Below, piece after piece: positions 26,067 to 35,615 of a DNA stretch of 64,000 nucleotides. The notes below the pieces were generated by a model. That model worked only from the letters and a program-made list of their open reading frames with translations, searched no databases and was not told the DNA's origin. The stretch's first letter is position 1; every line of letters starts with the position of its first letter. Both the position numbers and the translations under genes were made by a program. Origin of the DNA: Mangrovibacter yixingensis (lineage in GTDB: Bacteria > Pseudomonadota > Gammaproteobacteria > Enterobacterales > Enterobacteriaceae); the NCBI RefSeq assembly GCF_020523985.1, contig NZ_JAIVKM010000002.1, positions 558,001 to 622,000 of the forward strand, written 5' to 3'.

Positions 26067-26711
26067 TTAAACTGTGTAGCGCTTTGCGTCCTGGCTGAGT
26101 TGAGCTGAATCCCTGACAACGACAGAAGGCTGGTTATCAGATAACGCGTTAAACATCAGAGCACGGGCAACATCGGTGGCGTTGATAGCCCGCAAGGAAC
26201 CGGGCAGGCATTTAAAAAATGGCGCGCTCAGCGTTTCTGCCCAGCGTTTTTTAGGTCTTTCGCCAAGTAACATAGACGGACGGGTAATGACCAGCACTGG
26301 CCATGCCTGTTCAATCAACGCAAATTCTGCGAGACCTTTTGTTCGATTATAGAATATCCGTGAACGAGGGTTGGCCCCCATCGCACTCACCACCAGCATT
26401 TTTTCAGCCCCCAGGCGCAGCCCCGTTTTCCCGGTAAGTAATACCAGGTCATGGTCAACTGAGAAGAACGCCTCAGCGCTACCAGCATCATGGCGGGTGG
26501 TGCCAAGGCAACAAAATACCAGGTCGACAGGCGTAGATACCTGATTCAGAGCATCTGATAACTCAGGAGCGACAATGCAAGTCACTTTCGGGTGGCTGGG
26601 TAGTGAACGGCGTGAAGCAATGATGATATGAGAGATTTGTGGGTTGGCAACCAGTAGCTCAAGTAAATGGCTGCCAACTAAACCACTAGCCCCAGAGAGT
26701 AATACATTCAC
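26067..26711 (-). CDS. yraR: NAD(P)-binding (atypical SDR) protein YraR
   Basis: The 214-residue protein starts [20 protein letters not shown], a Rossmann dinucleotide motif. It continues with [14 protein letters not shown] and [21 protein letters not shown], whose serine and YxxxK-like residues resemble the extended SDR active site. The substrate is unknown. A GTG start at 26711 overlaps the yhbP stop as GTGA, so it is coupled to yhbP. E. coli has yhbO between yraR and yhbP; it is missing here. Confidence 0.9.
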   Translation of the reverse strand: MNVLLSGASGLVGSHLLELLVANPQISHIIIASRRSLPSHPKVTCIVAPELSDALNQVSTPVDLVFCCLGTTRHDAGSAEAFFSVDHDLVLLTGKTGLRLGAEKMLVVSAMGANPRSRIFYNRTKGLAEFALIEQAWPVLVITRPSMLLGERPKKRWAETLSAPFFKCLPGSLRAINATDVARALMFNALSDNQPSVVVRDSAQLSQDAKRYTV

Positions 26712-27166
26712 TGGTCAAGACCAGCCTGATGTGCGGCCTGAGGGTCACGGAACCAGAATAATTTCTTGCCAAACCCCAACGTGTTATCTGTGAATTTAAG
26801 TTCATCAACCAGAATTTCCCAAATCGGGGATTTGTGAACTCTGGCAATGGGGAAACGACGGTAATAAGGCTCGCGAAACGGGCCTGATTCAGCTTCATCA
26901 ACCAGACGAATAGTGCCGCTGTATTGTAATCCACGAATCAGTGCAACTGTTTTTGTTTGACCATTCACGGTGCCCGCTACCGGGCTAATTTGGCCAATCA
27001 TTTTACCATGACGGGAGTTTGGGTCACTCAGCAAATAAAATGCAACACGTTGTTGATCAAAATAAAAAAATGCATTAGCGCACCAGATACTGCTTTCATT
27101 TGAGACACAAAAGGTGACAACATTCTGCTTCTTCAGCCATCGGCTGATAACACTCAGGGATTCCAT
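26708..27166 (-). CDS. yhbP: UPF0306 FMN-binding split-barrel protein YhbP
   Basis: The 152-residue protein is related to pyridoxamine-phosphate-oxidase-like flavin-binding proteins. It starts [19 protein letters not shown] and has [19 protein letters not shown], then [11 protein letters not shown], and ends [18 protein letters not shown] chose 27166, after CAGGAG, giving nearly the E. coli length. The first 20 residues of the longer frame are not conserved. Its function is not known. Confidence 0.92.
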   Translation of the reverse strand: MESLSVISRWLKKQNVVTFCVSNESSIWCANAFFYFDQQRVAFYLLSDPNSRHGKMIGQISPVAGTVNGQTKTVALIRGLQYSGTIRLVDEAESGPFREPYYRRFPIARVHKSPIWEILVDELKFTDNTLGFGKKLFWFRDPQAAHQAGLDQ

Positions 27167-27279
27167 CACGACTCCTGTTTGTTTAACCTGCGACGTAACT
27201 CTGACGACCACGAACGGGTCGCCCAACTTTGTAGGATTTCGTGGTAAGGTAGCCTGATATTCCCTTATATCTTGTAATT

Positions 27280-27573
27280 ATGTCTGACTGGTTCCTGTAT
27301 CTTATTCACACGCAAAATAACCGCCTCTACACCGGCATAACAACGAATGTTGAGCGCCGTTTTAACCAACACCAACAAGGCAAAGGTGCAAAAGCGTTGC
27401 GTGGTGCCGGTGAGTTAACGCTGGTGTTCAGTTACCCGATAGGCGATAAATCACTGGCACTGCGTGCTGAATACCGGGTAAAACAATTTACCCGGGTTGA
27501 AAAAGAACGCCTGCTTACCGACAATACGCAACTGATTAGTCTGTTGGCGAGCCTGCAAACGCCCAAGGATTAA
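27280..27573 (+). CDS. yhbQ: GIY-YIG nuclease-fold protein YhbQ
   Basis: The 97-residue protein is a single GIY-YIG domain of the UPF0213 group: [20 protein letters not shown], then [19 protein letters not shown], and [17 protein letters not shown] with the catalytic glutamate. The E. coli protein has reported single-strand DNA cleavage activity. It is divergent from yhbP and convergent with yhbS, overlapping that gene's stop by 4 bp. Confidence 0.93.
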   Translation: MSDWFLYLIHTQNNRLYTGITTNVERRFNQHQQGKGAKALRGAGELTLVFSYPIGDKSLALRAEYRVKQFTRVEKERLLTDNTQLISLLASLQTPKD

Positions 27574-28073
27574 AATCTGTCAAAGTGTTCGTGATAATCG
27601 ACCCGGCCAGAAACACCCGCCAGAGCATCTTCAGCCAGTGGATAAATCAAGAAAGCATTTTCGGTTTCAGGCCAACGACAGTAAAGGTCGAACTGTGCGG
27701 CTTTCTTAAAGCCCAGGTGTGAGTAAAACTCAGGATTACCGAGCACAACTGCGGCGGCGTAACCAAATTCATTCAAAGAGTCCAGCCCTTCGTAGACCAA
27801 TTGTTTACCCAGCCCCTGGCCACGAAAAGGCGCATCAACTGCCAGTGGTGCCAAACCTACCCATTGCCGGTCTTCACCCGCAATATCCACAGGACTAAAC
27901 GCGATATAGCCAACCACCTGGCCTTCGTCATCGGTTGCAACCAGCCCTAATGTGAGTAAACCGTCTTCACGCAGGGAGTGAACCAGTTGCGCTTCTGCAT
28001 CACCTTCAAACGCACGGCGAAGCAGAGCATCAATGCCTGGAGCATCAATGGGGATTTCCACACGAATTAACAT
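27570..28073 (-). CDS. yhbS: GNAT acetyltransferase YhbS
   Basis: The 167-residue protein has the GNAT fold with the acetyl-CoA loop at [19 protein letters not shown] (about residues 82-100) and an ending typical of YhbS ([10 protein letters not shown]). E. coli YhbS is a predicted acetyltransferase; its substrate is not settled. The start overlaps the ubiT stop by 7 nt, so the two are co-translated. Confidence 0.92.
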   Translation of the reverse strand: MLIRVEIPIDAPGIDALLRRAFEGDAEAQLVHSLREDGLLTLGLVATDDEGQVVGYIAFSPVDIAGEDRQWVGLAPLAVDAPFRGQGLGKQLVYEGLDSLNEFGYAAAVVLGNPEFYSHLGFKKAAQFDLYCRWPETENAFLIYPLAEDALAGVSGRVDYHEHFDRF

Positions 28074-28591
28074 GTCTCACCTACTGAGGTCTGTTTAATT
28101 GCTGGTGCATTTTCAAGACCAGCTTCTACAAAGTCAGCGAGTTGAAGTAGAAGTACCCTCAACGGCTTAGGCATGGCATCCAGCTCTATCGCATCCATTA
28201 AGTTCTTAACATACAACCCAAGTTCCGTATCACCTTCAATCACCAGGCGACGCTGGAAAAAGAGAGTATCTGGATCCTGTTTACGTGCTGCGACCATCAA
28301 CAGATCGTTAGCATCAGCAATAAAACTGACATCCGCTTCTGCTTGTTCACGAACCACCAGTTGATTCGCCTGCAACGAAGTAAACCACTGCAGCCCGATA
28401 TCACGCACCTCAATACTCAGCCAGCGACCTTCCAGGAAGTCCAACTCGCCTTCTTCCAGCGCCTGACGAAACTGCCAGCTAAGTACTTGCTCCAGCACTT
28501 TACGTTTTAACGCAAACGGCGTCAGTTTTACCGGCTGGCGCAACAAAGCGGGACCAAGACGCACCAGATTTGTACGTAATTTTTCCAACAC
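28067..28591 (-). CDS. ubiT: Ubiquinone biosynthesis accessory factor UbiT (SCP2 domain)
   Basis: UbiT is a lipid-binding SCP2-domain protein needed for oxygen-independent ubiquinone synthesis. The 174-residue protein starts with GTG (MLEKLRTNLVRLGPALL) and has VKLTPFALKRKVLEQVLSWQ near residue 22. The block KQDPDTLFFQRRLVIEGDTE is near residue 110 and TSVGETC ends the protein. GGAG lies 9 nt upstream. It is divergent from ubiUV, its functional partners. Two ATCAA motifs in the gap are only half FNR sites. Confidence 0.94.
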   Translation of the reverse strand: MLEKLRTNLVRLGPALLRQPVKLTPFALKRKVLEQVLSWQFRQALEEGELDFLEGRWLSIEVRDIGLQWFTSLQANQLVVREQAEADVSFIADANDLLMVAARKQDPDTLFFQRRLVIEGDTELGLYVKNLMDAIELDAMPKPLRVLLLQLADFVEAGLENAPAIKQTSVGETC

Positions 28592-28839
28592 GGGCTTTCA
28601 CTCCTTCACACAATATTACCGCTTATTCTGCCACATCAGGCTGGCGATATAGCGGCCCAAATCAACTATTACACAGGTTTCATTACTCGCGTCAGGAGCT
28701 ATGAATACGACTTTAGCTGCCTTAAATCAAAATGTATCGTGTAAAGGTTAACTAGAATCGCACTTCATTAACAATTCTGGCTGTCCATTCACGGCCAGCC
28801 CGGTAACGTTCATGGTTACCAGACAACCCAGGAAACGCT

Positions 28840-29835
28840 ATGGAGTTGCTTTGTCCAGCTGGGAATTTACCGGCTCTGAAGGCGGCCATCGAGAATGGTG
28901 CCGACGCGGTCTATATTGGCCTGAAAGATGATACTAATGCCCGCCATTTTGCCGGGTTAAACTTTACCGAAAAACGGTTACAAGAAGCGGTAGACTTTGT
29001 GCATCGCCATAAACGTAAGCTGCATATCGCTATCAATACCTTTGCGCATCCTGATGGATATGCCCGCTGGGAAAAAGCGATAGATATGGCGGCCCAACTA
29101 GGTGCAGACGCACTCATCCTGGCCGACCTGGCTATGCTGGATTATGCAGCACGCCGTTATCCTGACGTTGAACGTCATGTTTCTGTTCAGGCATCAGCCA
29201 CCAATGAAGCAGCTATTCGCTTTTATCATAACAACTTTGCTGTTGGCCGCGTTGTTTTACCCCGTGTGTTATCTATTCATCAAGTAAAACAATTAGCTCG
29301 CGTCACCCCAGTTCCACTAGAAGTTTTCGCATTTGGCAGCCTGTGTATTATGGCTGAAGGGCGCTGCTACCTTTCCTCCTACCTGACAGGTGAATCGCCT
29401 AATACCGTAGGTGCATGCTCACCTGCGCGTTTTGTTCGCTGGCAACAAACACCACAAGGACTGGAATCTCGCCTGAATGACGTATTGATCGATCGCTATC
29501 AAGCAAACGAAAATGCAGGCTACCCAACGCTGTGCAAAGGGCGTTACCGAGTCGATGGCGATTTGTATCATGCGCTGGAAGAGCCAACCAGCCTCAACAC
29601 TTTATCGCTCCTGCCTGAATTGATGTCTATGGGGATTGCTTCCGTCAAAATCGAAGGCCGTCAGCGCAGCCCAGCTTATGTTACCCAGGTAGCTAAAGTG
29701 TGGCGTCAGGCAATTGACCGTTGTATTGCAGCCCCCGAAAGCTTCGTGCCGCAGGATGCATGGATGCAGGCGCTGGGTGCAATGGCCGAAGGTACCCAAA
29801 CCACATTAGGTGCTTATCACCGGAAATGGCAGTGA
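28840..29835 (+). CDS. ubiU: Oxygen-independent ubiquinone hydroxylase subunit UbiU
   Basis: UbiU and UbiV form a 4Fe-4S complex that hydroxylates ubiquinone precursors with prephenate as oxygen donor under anaerobiosis. This 331-residue U32 peptidase-like protein keeps all four cluster cysteines at residues 169, 176, 193 and 232 (FGSLCIMAEGRCYLSSYLTG, then GACSPAR and TLCKGRY). The start MELLCPAGNLPAL is the family norm. ubiV follows after 11 bp. Confidence 0.97.
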   Translation: MELLCPAGNLPALKAAIENGADAVYIGLKDDTNARHFAGLNFTEKRLQEAVDFVHRHKRKLHIAINTFAHPDGYARWEKAIDMAAQLGADALILADLAMLDYAARRYPDVERHVSVQASATNEAAIRFYHNNFAVGRVVLPRVLSIHQVKQLARVTPVPLEVFAFGSLCIMAEGRCYLSSYLTGESPNTVGACSPARFVRWQQTPQGLESRLNDVLIDRYQANENAGYPTLCKGRYRVDGDLYHALEEPTSLNTLSLLPELMSMGIASVKIEGRQRSPAYVTQVAKVWRQAIDRCIAAPESFVPQDAWMQALGAMAEGTQTTLGAYHRKWQ

Positions 29836-29846
29836 CAGGAGCAAAG

Positions 29847-30725
29847 ATGAAATATTCATTAGGGCCTGTGCTCTATTACTGGCCGAAAGAAACACTGGAA
29901 ACGTTTTATACCGCAGCGCAGCAAAGTGAAGCGGATATTATTTATCTGGGCGAAGCCGTTTGCAGTAAACGTCGGGCGACAAAGCAAGGTGACTGGATGG
30001 CGCTGGCAAAAATGCTGGCAGGTAGCGGGAAGCAAGTGGTTTTATCCACGCTCGCTCTCGTTCAGGCTCCTTCTGAACTGGGCGAATTGAAGCGCTATGT
30101 CGATAACGGTGAGTTTCTGATTGAAGCCAATGATTTTGGTACAGTCAGCCTTGCGGCAGAACACAAACTGCCTTTTGTCGCCGGGCATGCACTCAACTGT
30201 TATAACGCCGTTACGCTGCGTATTTTACACAATCAGGGGATGATACGCTGGTGCATGCCAGTCGAACTCTCCCGTGACTGGCTAATTAAATTACTGGAAC
30301 AGTGCGACACGTTGGGTATTCGTAATCAGTTCGAAGTGGAAGTGCTCAGCTATGGCCACCTGCCTCTGGCATATTCCGCACGCTGCTTTACTGCGCGCTC
30401 AGAAAACCGGGCAAAGGATGAGTGCGAGACATGCTGTATTAAATACCCTGTTGGCCGAAATATGCGTTCACAGGAAGACCAGCAAGTTTTCGTGCTCAAT
30501 GGTATCCAAACCATGAGTGGTTATGTGTACAACCTTGGTAATGAATTATCCGGTATGCAAGGGCTGGTGGATATTGTCCGGTTGTCACCAATGGGACTGG
30601 GAACGCTGGATGTGCTCAAACACTTTCGCGCCAATGAGCAAGGTGAAAAACCACTGACACTGGAAAACCACCACGATTGCAATGGTTACTGGAAACGCCT
30701 CGCCGGTCTTAACCTCGAAGTCTGA
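29847..30725 (+). CDS. ubiV: Oxygen-independent ubiquinone hydroxylase subunit UbiV
   Basis: The second U32-family subunit of the UbiUV complex, 292 residues. The cluster cysteines are present: Cys39 (LGEAVCSKRRATK) and the C-terminal set in SARCFTAR and KDECETCCIKYP. I start at MKYSLGPVLYYWPKE (29847), after a CAGGAGC site. The longer frame lies inside ubiU. An inverted repeat follows the gene at 30786-30812. Confidence 0.96.
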   Translation: MKYSLGPVLYYWPKETLETFYTAAQQSEADIIYLGEAVCSKRRATKQGDWMALAKMLAGSGKQVVLSTLALVQAPSELGELKRYVDNGEFLIEANDFGTVSLAAEHKLPFVAGHALNCYNAVTLRILHNQGMIRWCMPVELSRDWLIKLLEQCDTLGIRNQFEVEVLSYGHLPLAYSARCFTARSENRAKDECETCCIKYPVGRNMRSQEDQQVFVLNGIQTMSGYVYNLGNELSGMQGLVDIVRLSPMGLGTLDVLKHFRANEQGEKPLTLENHHDCNGYWKRLAGLNLEV

Positions 30726-30785
30726 AACAGCTCGCATTGTTAACGCGCATCAACAATCTTTAATGCAGTATTAAAATTGCATGAA

Positions 30786-30827
30786 CGGGCAGATGGTAAA
30801 GTCATCTGCCCGACAGAAGCTATTTTT
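30786..30827 (+). terminator. Hairpin and T tract after ubiV
   Basis: CGGGCAGATG (30786-30795) pairs with CATCTGCCCG (30803-30812). A run of seven T residues lies about 11 nt further on, further away than in a canonical intrinsic terminator. Confidence 0.45.
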
Positions 30828-30857
30828 TTCTCAACGATGCGATAAAAGCGAGCGCTT

Positions 30858-31865
30858 ATGTCTGATTACGCCAGTGTACCGTTTTCTGTTCTTGACCTTG
30901 CTCCTGTACCAGAAGGTGCTGAGGCAGACACAGCCTTTAGCCACTCCCTTGAGTTGGCAAAGCTTGCTGAGAAACTCGGCTACCACCGCTACTGGCTGGC
31001 AGAACACCACAATATGTCGGGTATAGCCAGCGCAGCAACATCCGTGCTTATTGGCTACCTGGCGGCAAATACCAGCACCCTTCATCTGGGCTCTGGCGGA
31101 ATTATGTTGCCTAACCACTCTCCTCTGGTTATTGCAGAGCAGTTTGGTACGCTTGAAACGCTCTTTCCGGGGCGTATAGACCTGGGGTTAGGCAGAGCCC
31201 CTGGCAGCGACCATCGTACAATGGCAGCATTACGTCGTCATATGAATAGCGAACTGGATAGCTTCCCAGAAGATGTCAGTGAACTATTGAACTGGTTTGA
31301 CGGTAATGATGGGGCTTCTGCTGTGCGACCAGTACCAGGCTATGGGTTACACATTCCTGTGTGGTTGTTAGGCTCCAGCCTGTATAGCGCACAACTGGCG
31401 GCAAAGCTTGGTCTACCGTTTGCCTTCGCATCGCATTTTGCTCCCGATATGCTGTTTCAGGCCCTGCAACTTTACCGCAGCCACTTCGTACCTTCAGCTC
31501 GCCTTGAGAAACCTTATGCTATGGTGTGTATTAATATTATTGCCGCCGACAGTAACCGTGACGCAGAATTTTTATTTACTTCGATGCAACAGGCATTTGT
31601 GAAATTACGCCGTGGCGAAACAGGGAAGCTACCCCAACCAATCCAAAATATTGCTAATTTCTGGAGCCCGGCAGAGCAATATGGTGTTCAGCAGGCACTG
31701 AGTATGTCTCTGGTTGGCGATAAAGCTAAAGTGCGCCATGGCCTGTTAAGTTTGCTGCGGGAAACTCAGGCCGATGAAATTATGGTTAATGGGCAAATCT
31801 TTGATAACCAGGCTCGTCTGCATTCCTTCGAACTGGCTATGGAAGTCAAAGCGTCTCTGGGATAA
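30858..31865 (+). CDS. yhbW: Luciferase-like flavin monooxygenase YhbW
   Basis: The 335-residue protein belongs to the bacterial luciferase-like family. It has [39 protein letters not shown] and [12 protein letters not shown], typical of flavin/F420-type monooxygenases in the MsnO8 group. It probably uses FMNH2; the substrate is unknown. The start [20 protein letters not shown] follows a weak GCGAGCG site. It matches E. coli YhbW in length and place next to ubiV. Confidence 0.94.
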   Translation: MSDYASVPFSVLDLAPVPEGAEADTAFSHSLELAKLAEKLGYHRYWLAEHHNMSGIASAATSVLIGYLAANTSTLHLGSGGIMLPNHSPLVIAEQFGTLETLFPGRIDLGLGRAPGSDHRTMAALRRHMNSELDSFPEDVSELLNWFDGNDGASAVRPVPGYGLHIPVWLLGSSLYSAQLAAKLGLPFAFASHFAPDMLFQALQLYRSHFVPSARLEKPYAMVCINIIAADSNRDAEFLFTSMQQAFVKLRRGETGKLPQPIQNIANFWSPAEQYGVQQALSMSLVGDKAKVRHGLLSLLRETQADEIMVNGQIFDNQARLHSFELAMEVKASLG

Positions 31866-31872
31866 TGGATTT

Positions 31873-31894
31873 ACGCAGGGGTGCAACCCTGCGT
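31873..31894. repeat. Duplicated hairpin, copy 1 (yhbW side)
   Basis: ACGCAGGG pairs with CCCTGCGT around a short loop, just after the yhbW stop. An almost identical element (one base different in 22) lies at 32036-32057, next to the mtr stop. Confidence 0.6.
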
Positions 31895-31904
31895 CAGATT
31901 GATG

Positions 31905-31940
31905 AAAAAGAAGGAAAAAACGTGGTTTTTCCTTCTTTTT
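31905..31940. terminator. Bidirectional terminator between yhbW and mtr
   Basis: AAAAAGAAGGAAAAA and TTTTTCCTTCTTTTT form a 15-bp stem with a 6-nt loop. The stem is A/T- and purine-rich, and both strands end in T runs. It suits the convergent gene pair. Confidence 0.65.
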
Positions 31941-32035
31941 AGTTAGCGGGCGAAAATCAATGAATTGATTTTCCCAGTTTTTTATTGGGTGACATCTTCT
32001 CGTTCTGTGCGGACATAAGGTTTGTCATCAGACTC

Positions 32036-32062
32036 ACGCAGGGGTACAACCCTGCGTTTTTG
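32036..32062 (+). terminator. Duplicated hairpin, copy 2 (mtr side), with T tract
   Basis: The ACGCAGGG/CCCTGCGT hairpin is followed by TTTTTG on the rightward strand. In that direction it is a good intrinsic terminator, and it is a near-copy of the hairpin at 31873-31894. Confidence 0.6.
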
Positions 32063-32064
32063 AT

Positions 32065-33312
32065 TTATTGGTAGGCAGGTAACAAGTTAAAACTGGAAAG
32101 AATGTGGGCTACGGCATTCACAATGCCAAAACAGAGAACCAGAACAATGAGAGGGGTTCCTCCCCACACACGAAAGGATGCATCCGGGAAACGCTTGCGT
32201 GATTTTCGAGCCAATAACGCTGGTACTATTGCGGCCCAAACGGTTGCAGCCAGGCCAGCATAACCAATTGCATAAAGAAAACCATTTGGCCAGAATAACG
32301 CTCCGGCTATCGGGGGCATAAAAGTCAGCCCGGCAGTTTTCAGGCGCCCTAAAGCCGTATCATCGAAGCCAAACAGGTCAGCCAGGTAATCGAACAACCC
32401 CAGAGTTACACCAAGAAACGAACTTGCCACAGCAAAGTTAGAAAATGCCACTAATAGCAATCCCAAACTTTTACTGTTCAGAACGCTGCTCAATGCCTGA
32501 ACCAGCGCATCAATATTGCCACCTTTAGCAGCGATATCGATAAAGTCATGGCGAGCAATATTCCCCATGGTTCCTAACAACCATATAGCGTACAAACCAA
32601 GCGCAATAAGGGTTCCCCCCACAATGCAACGCACAATAGCCGCCGGGTTTTTCCCATAATACTTTACAAGGCTGGGGACATTGCCGTGATAGCCAAATGA
32701 AGCCAGGCAGAATGGCAGGGTCATCAATAAATACGGCGCATAATGTGGGTTGCTGTCTGTGGTGTTAAGCAATATTGCTGGCTGGACATGCCCCAGCAGT
32801 GTGCCAAAAGTGAGAAAGAACGTAATCACTTTTGCTCCCAATACAATGGCAGTTACCCGGTTCACCGCTTTTGTGCTCAGCCAGACAATAAAAGCGATTA
32901 ACAGTGCAAACCCGGTTCCAGCAAATCTTGCTGAGACATTCATGGAAAAAGAAGAAAAAGTATGCTGCAGAATTGAACCGCTTGCGGAAATATATGCATA
33001 GGTCAGGATATACAAGACAAACGCAATAGACAGCCCATTGAGTAAATTCCACTTTTTCCCCAGCAAGTCTCGCGTCAGGGTATCGAAGCTAGCTCCCGGG
33101 CGATAATTGAGGTTTGCTTCAAGGATCATTAACCCAGAATGCAACATACAGAACCAGGTAAAGGCCAGCCCCGCCAGAGACCAAAAAAACCAGGCACCAG
33201 ACATCACAACGGGCAGAGAAAACATACCAGCACCAATAATAGTGCCGGCTATAAGCATCACGCCTCCCCAAACTGATACAGAGGCGGAAGATGATGTTGT
33301 GAGTGTTGCCAT
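32065..33312 (-). CDS. mtr: High-affinity tryptophan permease Mtr
   Basis: Mtr imports tryptophan (and indole) with protons. The 415-residue protein belongs to the aromatic amino acid permease (HAAAP) family: [20 protein letters not shown] in segment 1, [17 protein letters not shown], and [20 protein letters not shown]. About eleven spans are predicted. I start at [13 protein letters not shown] (33312), which matches E. coli. The longer frame to 33411 would translate the operator region. TrpR-like and TyrR-like sites lie upstream. Confidence 0.96.
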   Translation of the reverse strand: MATLTTSSSASVSVWGGVMLIAGTIIGAGMFSLPVVMSGAWFFWSLAGLAFTWFCMLHSGLMILEANLNYRPGASFDTLTRDLLGKKWNLLNGLSIAFVLYILTYAYISASGSILQHTFSSFSMNVSARFAGTGFALLIAFIVWLSTKAVNRVTAIVLGAKVITFFLTFGTLLGHVQPAILLNTTDSNPHYAPYLLMTLPFCLASFGYHGNVPSLVKYYGKNPAAIVRCIVGGTLIALGLYAIWLLGTMGNIARHDFIDIAAKGGNIDALVQALSSVLNSKSLGLLLVAFSNFAVASSFLGVTLGLFDYLADLFGFDDTALGRLKTAGLTFMPPIAGALFWPNGFLYAIGYAGLAATVWAAIVPALLARKSRKRFPDASFRVWGGTPLIVLVLCFGIVNAVAHILSSFNLLPAYQ

Positions 33313-33360
33313 ACAAGCTCCATTGAACCCATTTTTCGGGCCAGTAATCATATGGAACAT

Positions 33361-33380
33361 TGTACCAGTACATGAGTACA
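33361..33380. promoter_or_regulatory. TrpR operator of mtr
   Basis: Read leftward, TGTACTCATGTACTGGTACA closely resembles the E. coli mtr operator as I recall it. It overlaps the likely -10 box TACAAT (33359-33364), so TrpR would block the promoter when tryptophan is plentiful. Confidence 0.7.
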
Positions 33381-33429
33381 CCCTAAAATAACTGAGCCTG
33401 AAATAGCCCAAAAGCAGTGTTGTGTAAAG

Positions 33430-33447
33430 CGTAAAATATAGTTTACA
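33430..33447. promoter_or_regulatory. TyrR box upstream of mtr
   Basis: CGTAAA-ATATAG-TTTACA fits the TyrR strong-box consensus TGTAAA-N6-TTTACA with one mismatch. It lies about 65-70 bp upstream of the -10 box, where TyrR activates mtr in E. coli. Confidence 0.7.
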
Positions 33448-33497
33448 GCTAATTGTGCCACTAAAGCAGGTACAGAAAGAAAGGAGTCGAACAGAAG

Positions 33498-33523
33498 AAA
33501 AAAGCCCCGCTTACGCAGGGCTT
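33498..33523 (-). terminator. Intrinsic terminator after deaD
   Basis: On the leftward strand AAGCCC and GGGCTT arms flank a GC-rich loop, followed by TTTTTTCTTC. It lies 23 bp beyond the deaD stop. Confidence 0.75.
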
Positions 33524-33545
33524 GAATAGCAGTTGTTACACTAAA

Positions 33546-35441
33546 TTATGCTTCACTGAAGCGGCGGCGACCTGTTGAATCATCACGGTCACGGCGCGGT
33601 GCACGGCTGTCGCGGTTATCACGACGTTCACCATTAAACTGACGACCACCACCTTCGCGGCGTTCACCACCACCGAAACGACGGCCTTCACCACGACCAC
33701 CTTCACGGCGTTCGCCACCGAAGCTACGTCCACCACCACGACGTTCACCGCGCGGCTGTGCGTCACCCAGTAACTGCATATTCATCGGTTTGTTGAGAAT
33801 ACGTGTACGGGTGAAGTGCTGTAACACTTCGCCAGGCATACCTTTTGGCAGCTCGATAGTGGAATGTGTACCAAACAGTTTAATGTTACCGATGTAACGG
33901 CTGCTGATATCACCTTCGTTTGCGATTGCACCAACGATATGGCGAACTTCAACACCATCGTCACGACCCACTTCGATACGGTAGAGTTCCATTTCACCTG
34001 CATCGCGGCGTTCACGACGCGGACGATCACCACGCTCAGCACGGTCACCGCGCTCGCCACGGCGATCACCACGATCGTCACGGTCACGGAATTCACGGCG
34101 CGGACGGCGTTCAATAACCGGATCCGGCGGCAGAATCAGCGGACGTTCACCCTGAGCCATTTTCAGCAATGCTGCAGCCAGTGTTTCCATATCAGCTTCT
34201 TCACCCGGCTGCAGTTTGCTTAACAGCGCACGGTACAGATCAAGATCACTGCTTTCCAGTTGTTGCTGAACGCTTGCAGAGAATTTAGCCAGACGGCGTT
34301 CGCCCAGTAACTCAGCATTCGGCAATTCCACTTCTGGAATGGTCAGCTTCATCGTACGTTCAATGTTACGCAGCAGACGGCGTTCACGGTTATCAACGAA
34401 CAACAAAGCACGGCCAGCTCGACCAGCACGGCCAGTACGGCCGATACGGTGAACGTAAGATTCAGCATCCATTGGGATGTCGTAGTTAACGACCAGGCTG
34501 ATACGCTCAACATCCAGACCACGTGCAGCAACATCGGTTGCAATCAGAATGTCCAAACGACCATCTTTCAGGCGCTCCAGTGTTTGTTCACGCAGAGCCT
34601 GGTTCATATCACCATTCAGTGCTGCACTGTTGTAACCATTACGTTCCAGAGCTTCAGCCACTTCAAGAGTCGCATTTTTGGTACGTACGAAAATAATCGC
34701 CGCATCAAAGTCTTCAGCTTCAAGGAAACGAACCAGTGCTTCGTTTTTACGCATGCCATATACAGTCCAGTAGCTCTGGCTGATATCAGGACGCGTGTTG
34801 ATGCTGGTCTGGATCCGCACTTCCTGCGGGTCTTGCATAAAGCGACGCGTAATACGGCGAATCGCTTCCGGCATAGTTGCAGAAAACAGCGCGGTCTGAT
34901 GACCTGCAGGAATTTCTGCCATGATGGTTTCAACATCTTCGATGAAACCCATGCGCAGCATTTCATCTGCTTCATCCAGAACCAGACCTTTCAGTTGAGA
35001 AAGATCAAGGGTACCACGTTTCAGGTGGTCCAGCAGACGGCCTGGGGTACCAACAACGATTTGCGGTCCCTGGCGCAAAGCGCGCAGCTGTACGTCATAA
35101 CGCTGGCCGCCGTAAAGGGCCAGAACGTTTACGCCACGCATATGTTTAGAAAAGTCATTACATGCTTCTGCAACCTGAACGGCCAACTCGCGGGTTGGAG
35201 CCAGAACCAGGATCTGCGGAGCACGCAACTCAGGATCAATATTGTTCAGTAACGGCAGCGAAAACGCTGCGGTTTTGCCACTCCCGGTTTGGGCCATCCC
35301 CAACACATCACGCCCTTCCAATAAGTGCGGAATGCAAGCAGACTGAATCGGCGAAGGTTTTTCATAACCCAGGTCGCTCAGTGCTTCAAGGATAGGGGCT
35401 TTCAGGCCCAGTTCGGAAAAGGTGGTTTCAATATCAGCCAT
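33546..35441 (-). CDS. deaD: Cold-shock DEAD-box RNA helicase DeaD (CsdA)
   Basis: DeaD unwinds RNA for 50S assembly and mRNA decay at low temperature. The 631-residue protein has all helicase motifs: [36 protein letters not shown], and [11 protein letters not shown]. An RNA-binding domain ([20 protein letters not shown]) follows, and then a long Arg/Gly-rich tail with GERREGG-like repeats. I start at [16 protein letters not shown] (35441), within the end of yrbN. The frame extending to 35507 is non-coding leader. Confidence 0.97.
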   Translation of the reverse strand: MADIETTFSELGLKAPILEALSDLGYEKPSPIQSACIPHLLEGRDVLGMAQTGSGKTAAFSLPLLNNIDPELRAPQILVLAPTRELAVQVAEACNDFSKHMRGVNVLALYGGQRYDVQLRALRQGPQIVVGTPGRLLDHLKRGTLDLSQLKGLVLDEADEMLRMGFIEDVETIMAEIPAGHQTALFSATMPEAIRRITRRFMQDPQEVRIQTSINTRPDISQSYWTVYGMRKNEALVRFLEAEDFDAAIIFVRTKNATLEVAEALERNGYNSAALNGDMNQALREQTLERLKDGRLDILIATDVAARGLDVERISLVVNYDIPMDAESYVHRIGRTGRAGRAGRALLFVDNRERRLLRNIERTMKLTIPEVELPNAELLGERRLAKFSASVQQQLESSDLDLYRALLSKLQPGEEADMETLAAALLKMAQGERPLILPPDPVIERRPRREFRDRDDRGDRRGERGDRAERGDRPRRERRDAGEMELYRIEVGRDDGVEVRHIVGAIANEGDISSRYIGNIKLFGTHSTIELPKGMPGEVLQHFTRTRILNKPMNMQLLGDAQPRGERRGGGRSFGGERREGGRGEGRRFGGGERREGGGRQFNGERRDNRDSRAPRRDRDDSTGRRRFSEA

Positions 35442-35514
35442 GTAGTACAAGTGCCTCAGTGTCAATGGCGGCCAGTCTACATAACTCATCGTGAAAACGA
35501 TCTGCAATTTTCAT
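35434..35514 (-). CDS. yrbN: Leader peptide-like small protein YrbN
   Basis: This 26-codon gene encodes [16 protein letters not shown], then [10 protein letters not shown]. It agrees with the small E. coli protein YrbN, which also sits just upstream of deaD. Its last 8 bases overlap the deaD start (ATGGCTGA), so ribosomes finishing yrbN could restart on deaD. No strong ribosome site is visible before it. A coupling or leader role is inferred. Confidence 0.75.
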   Translation of the reverse strand: MKIADRFHDELCRLAAIDTEALVLHG

Positions 35515-35615
35515 TGAAAAGTGTGAACCGGCTCAAATTTGTTGAATTGACGAACAAAACAGCCCTCACCCCGGAAGGTGAAGACTCGATAAAAAGGGCT
35601 GAAAAAATTCGTCAG

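Noticed and set aside
28655-28730. FNR site upstream of ubiU
   Set aside because: Only ATCAA half-sites occur (near 28661 and 28726); the TTGAT halves are missing.
34449-35252. 267-codon rightward open frame
   Set aside because: It is the antisense shadow of the highly conserved deaD gene, with no start signal.
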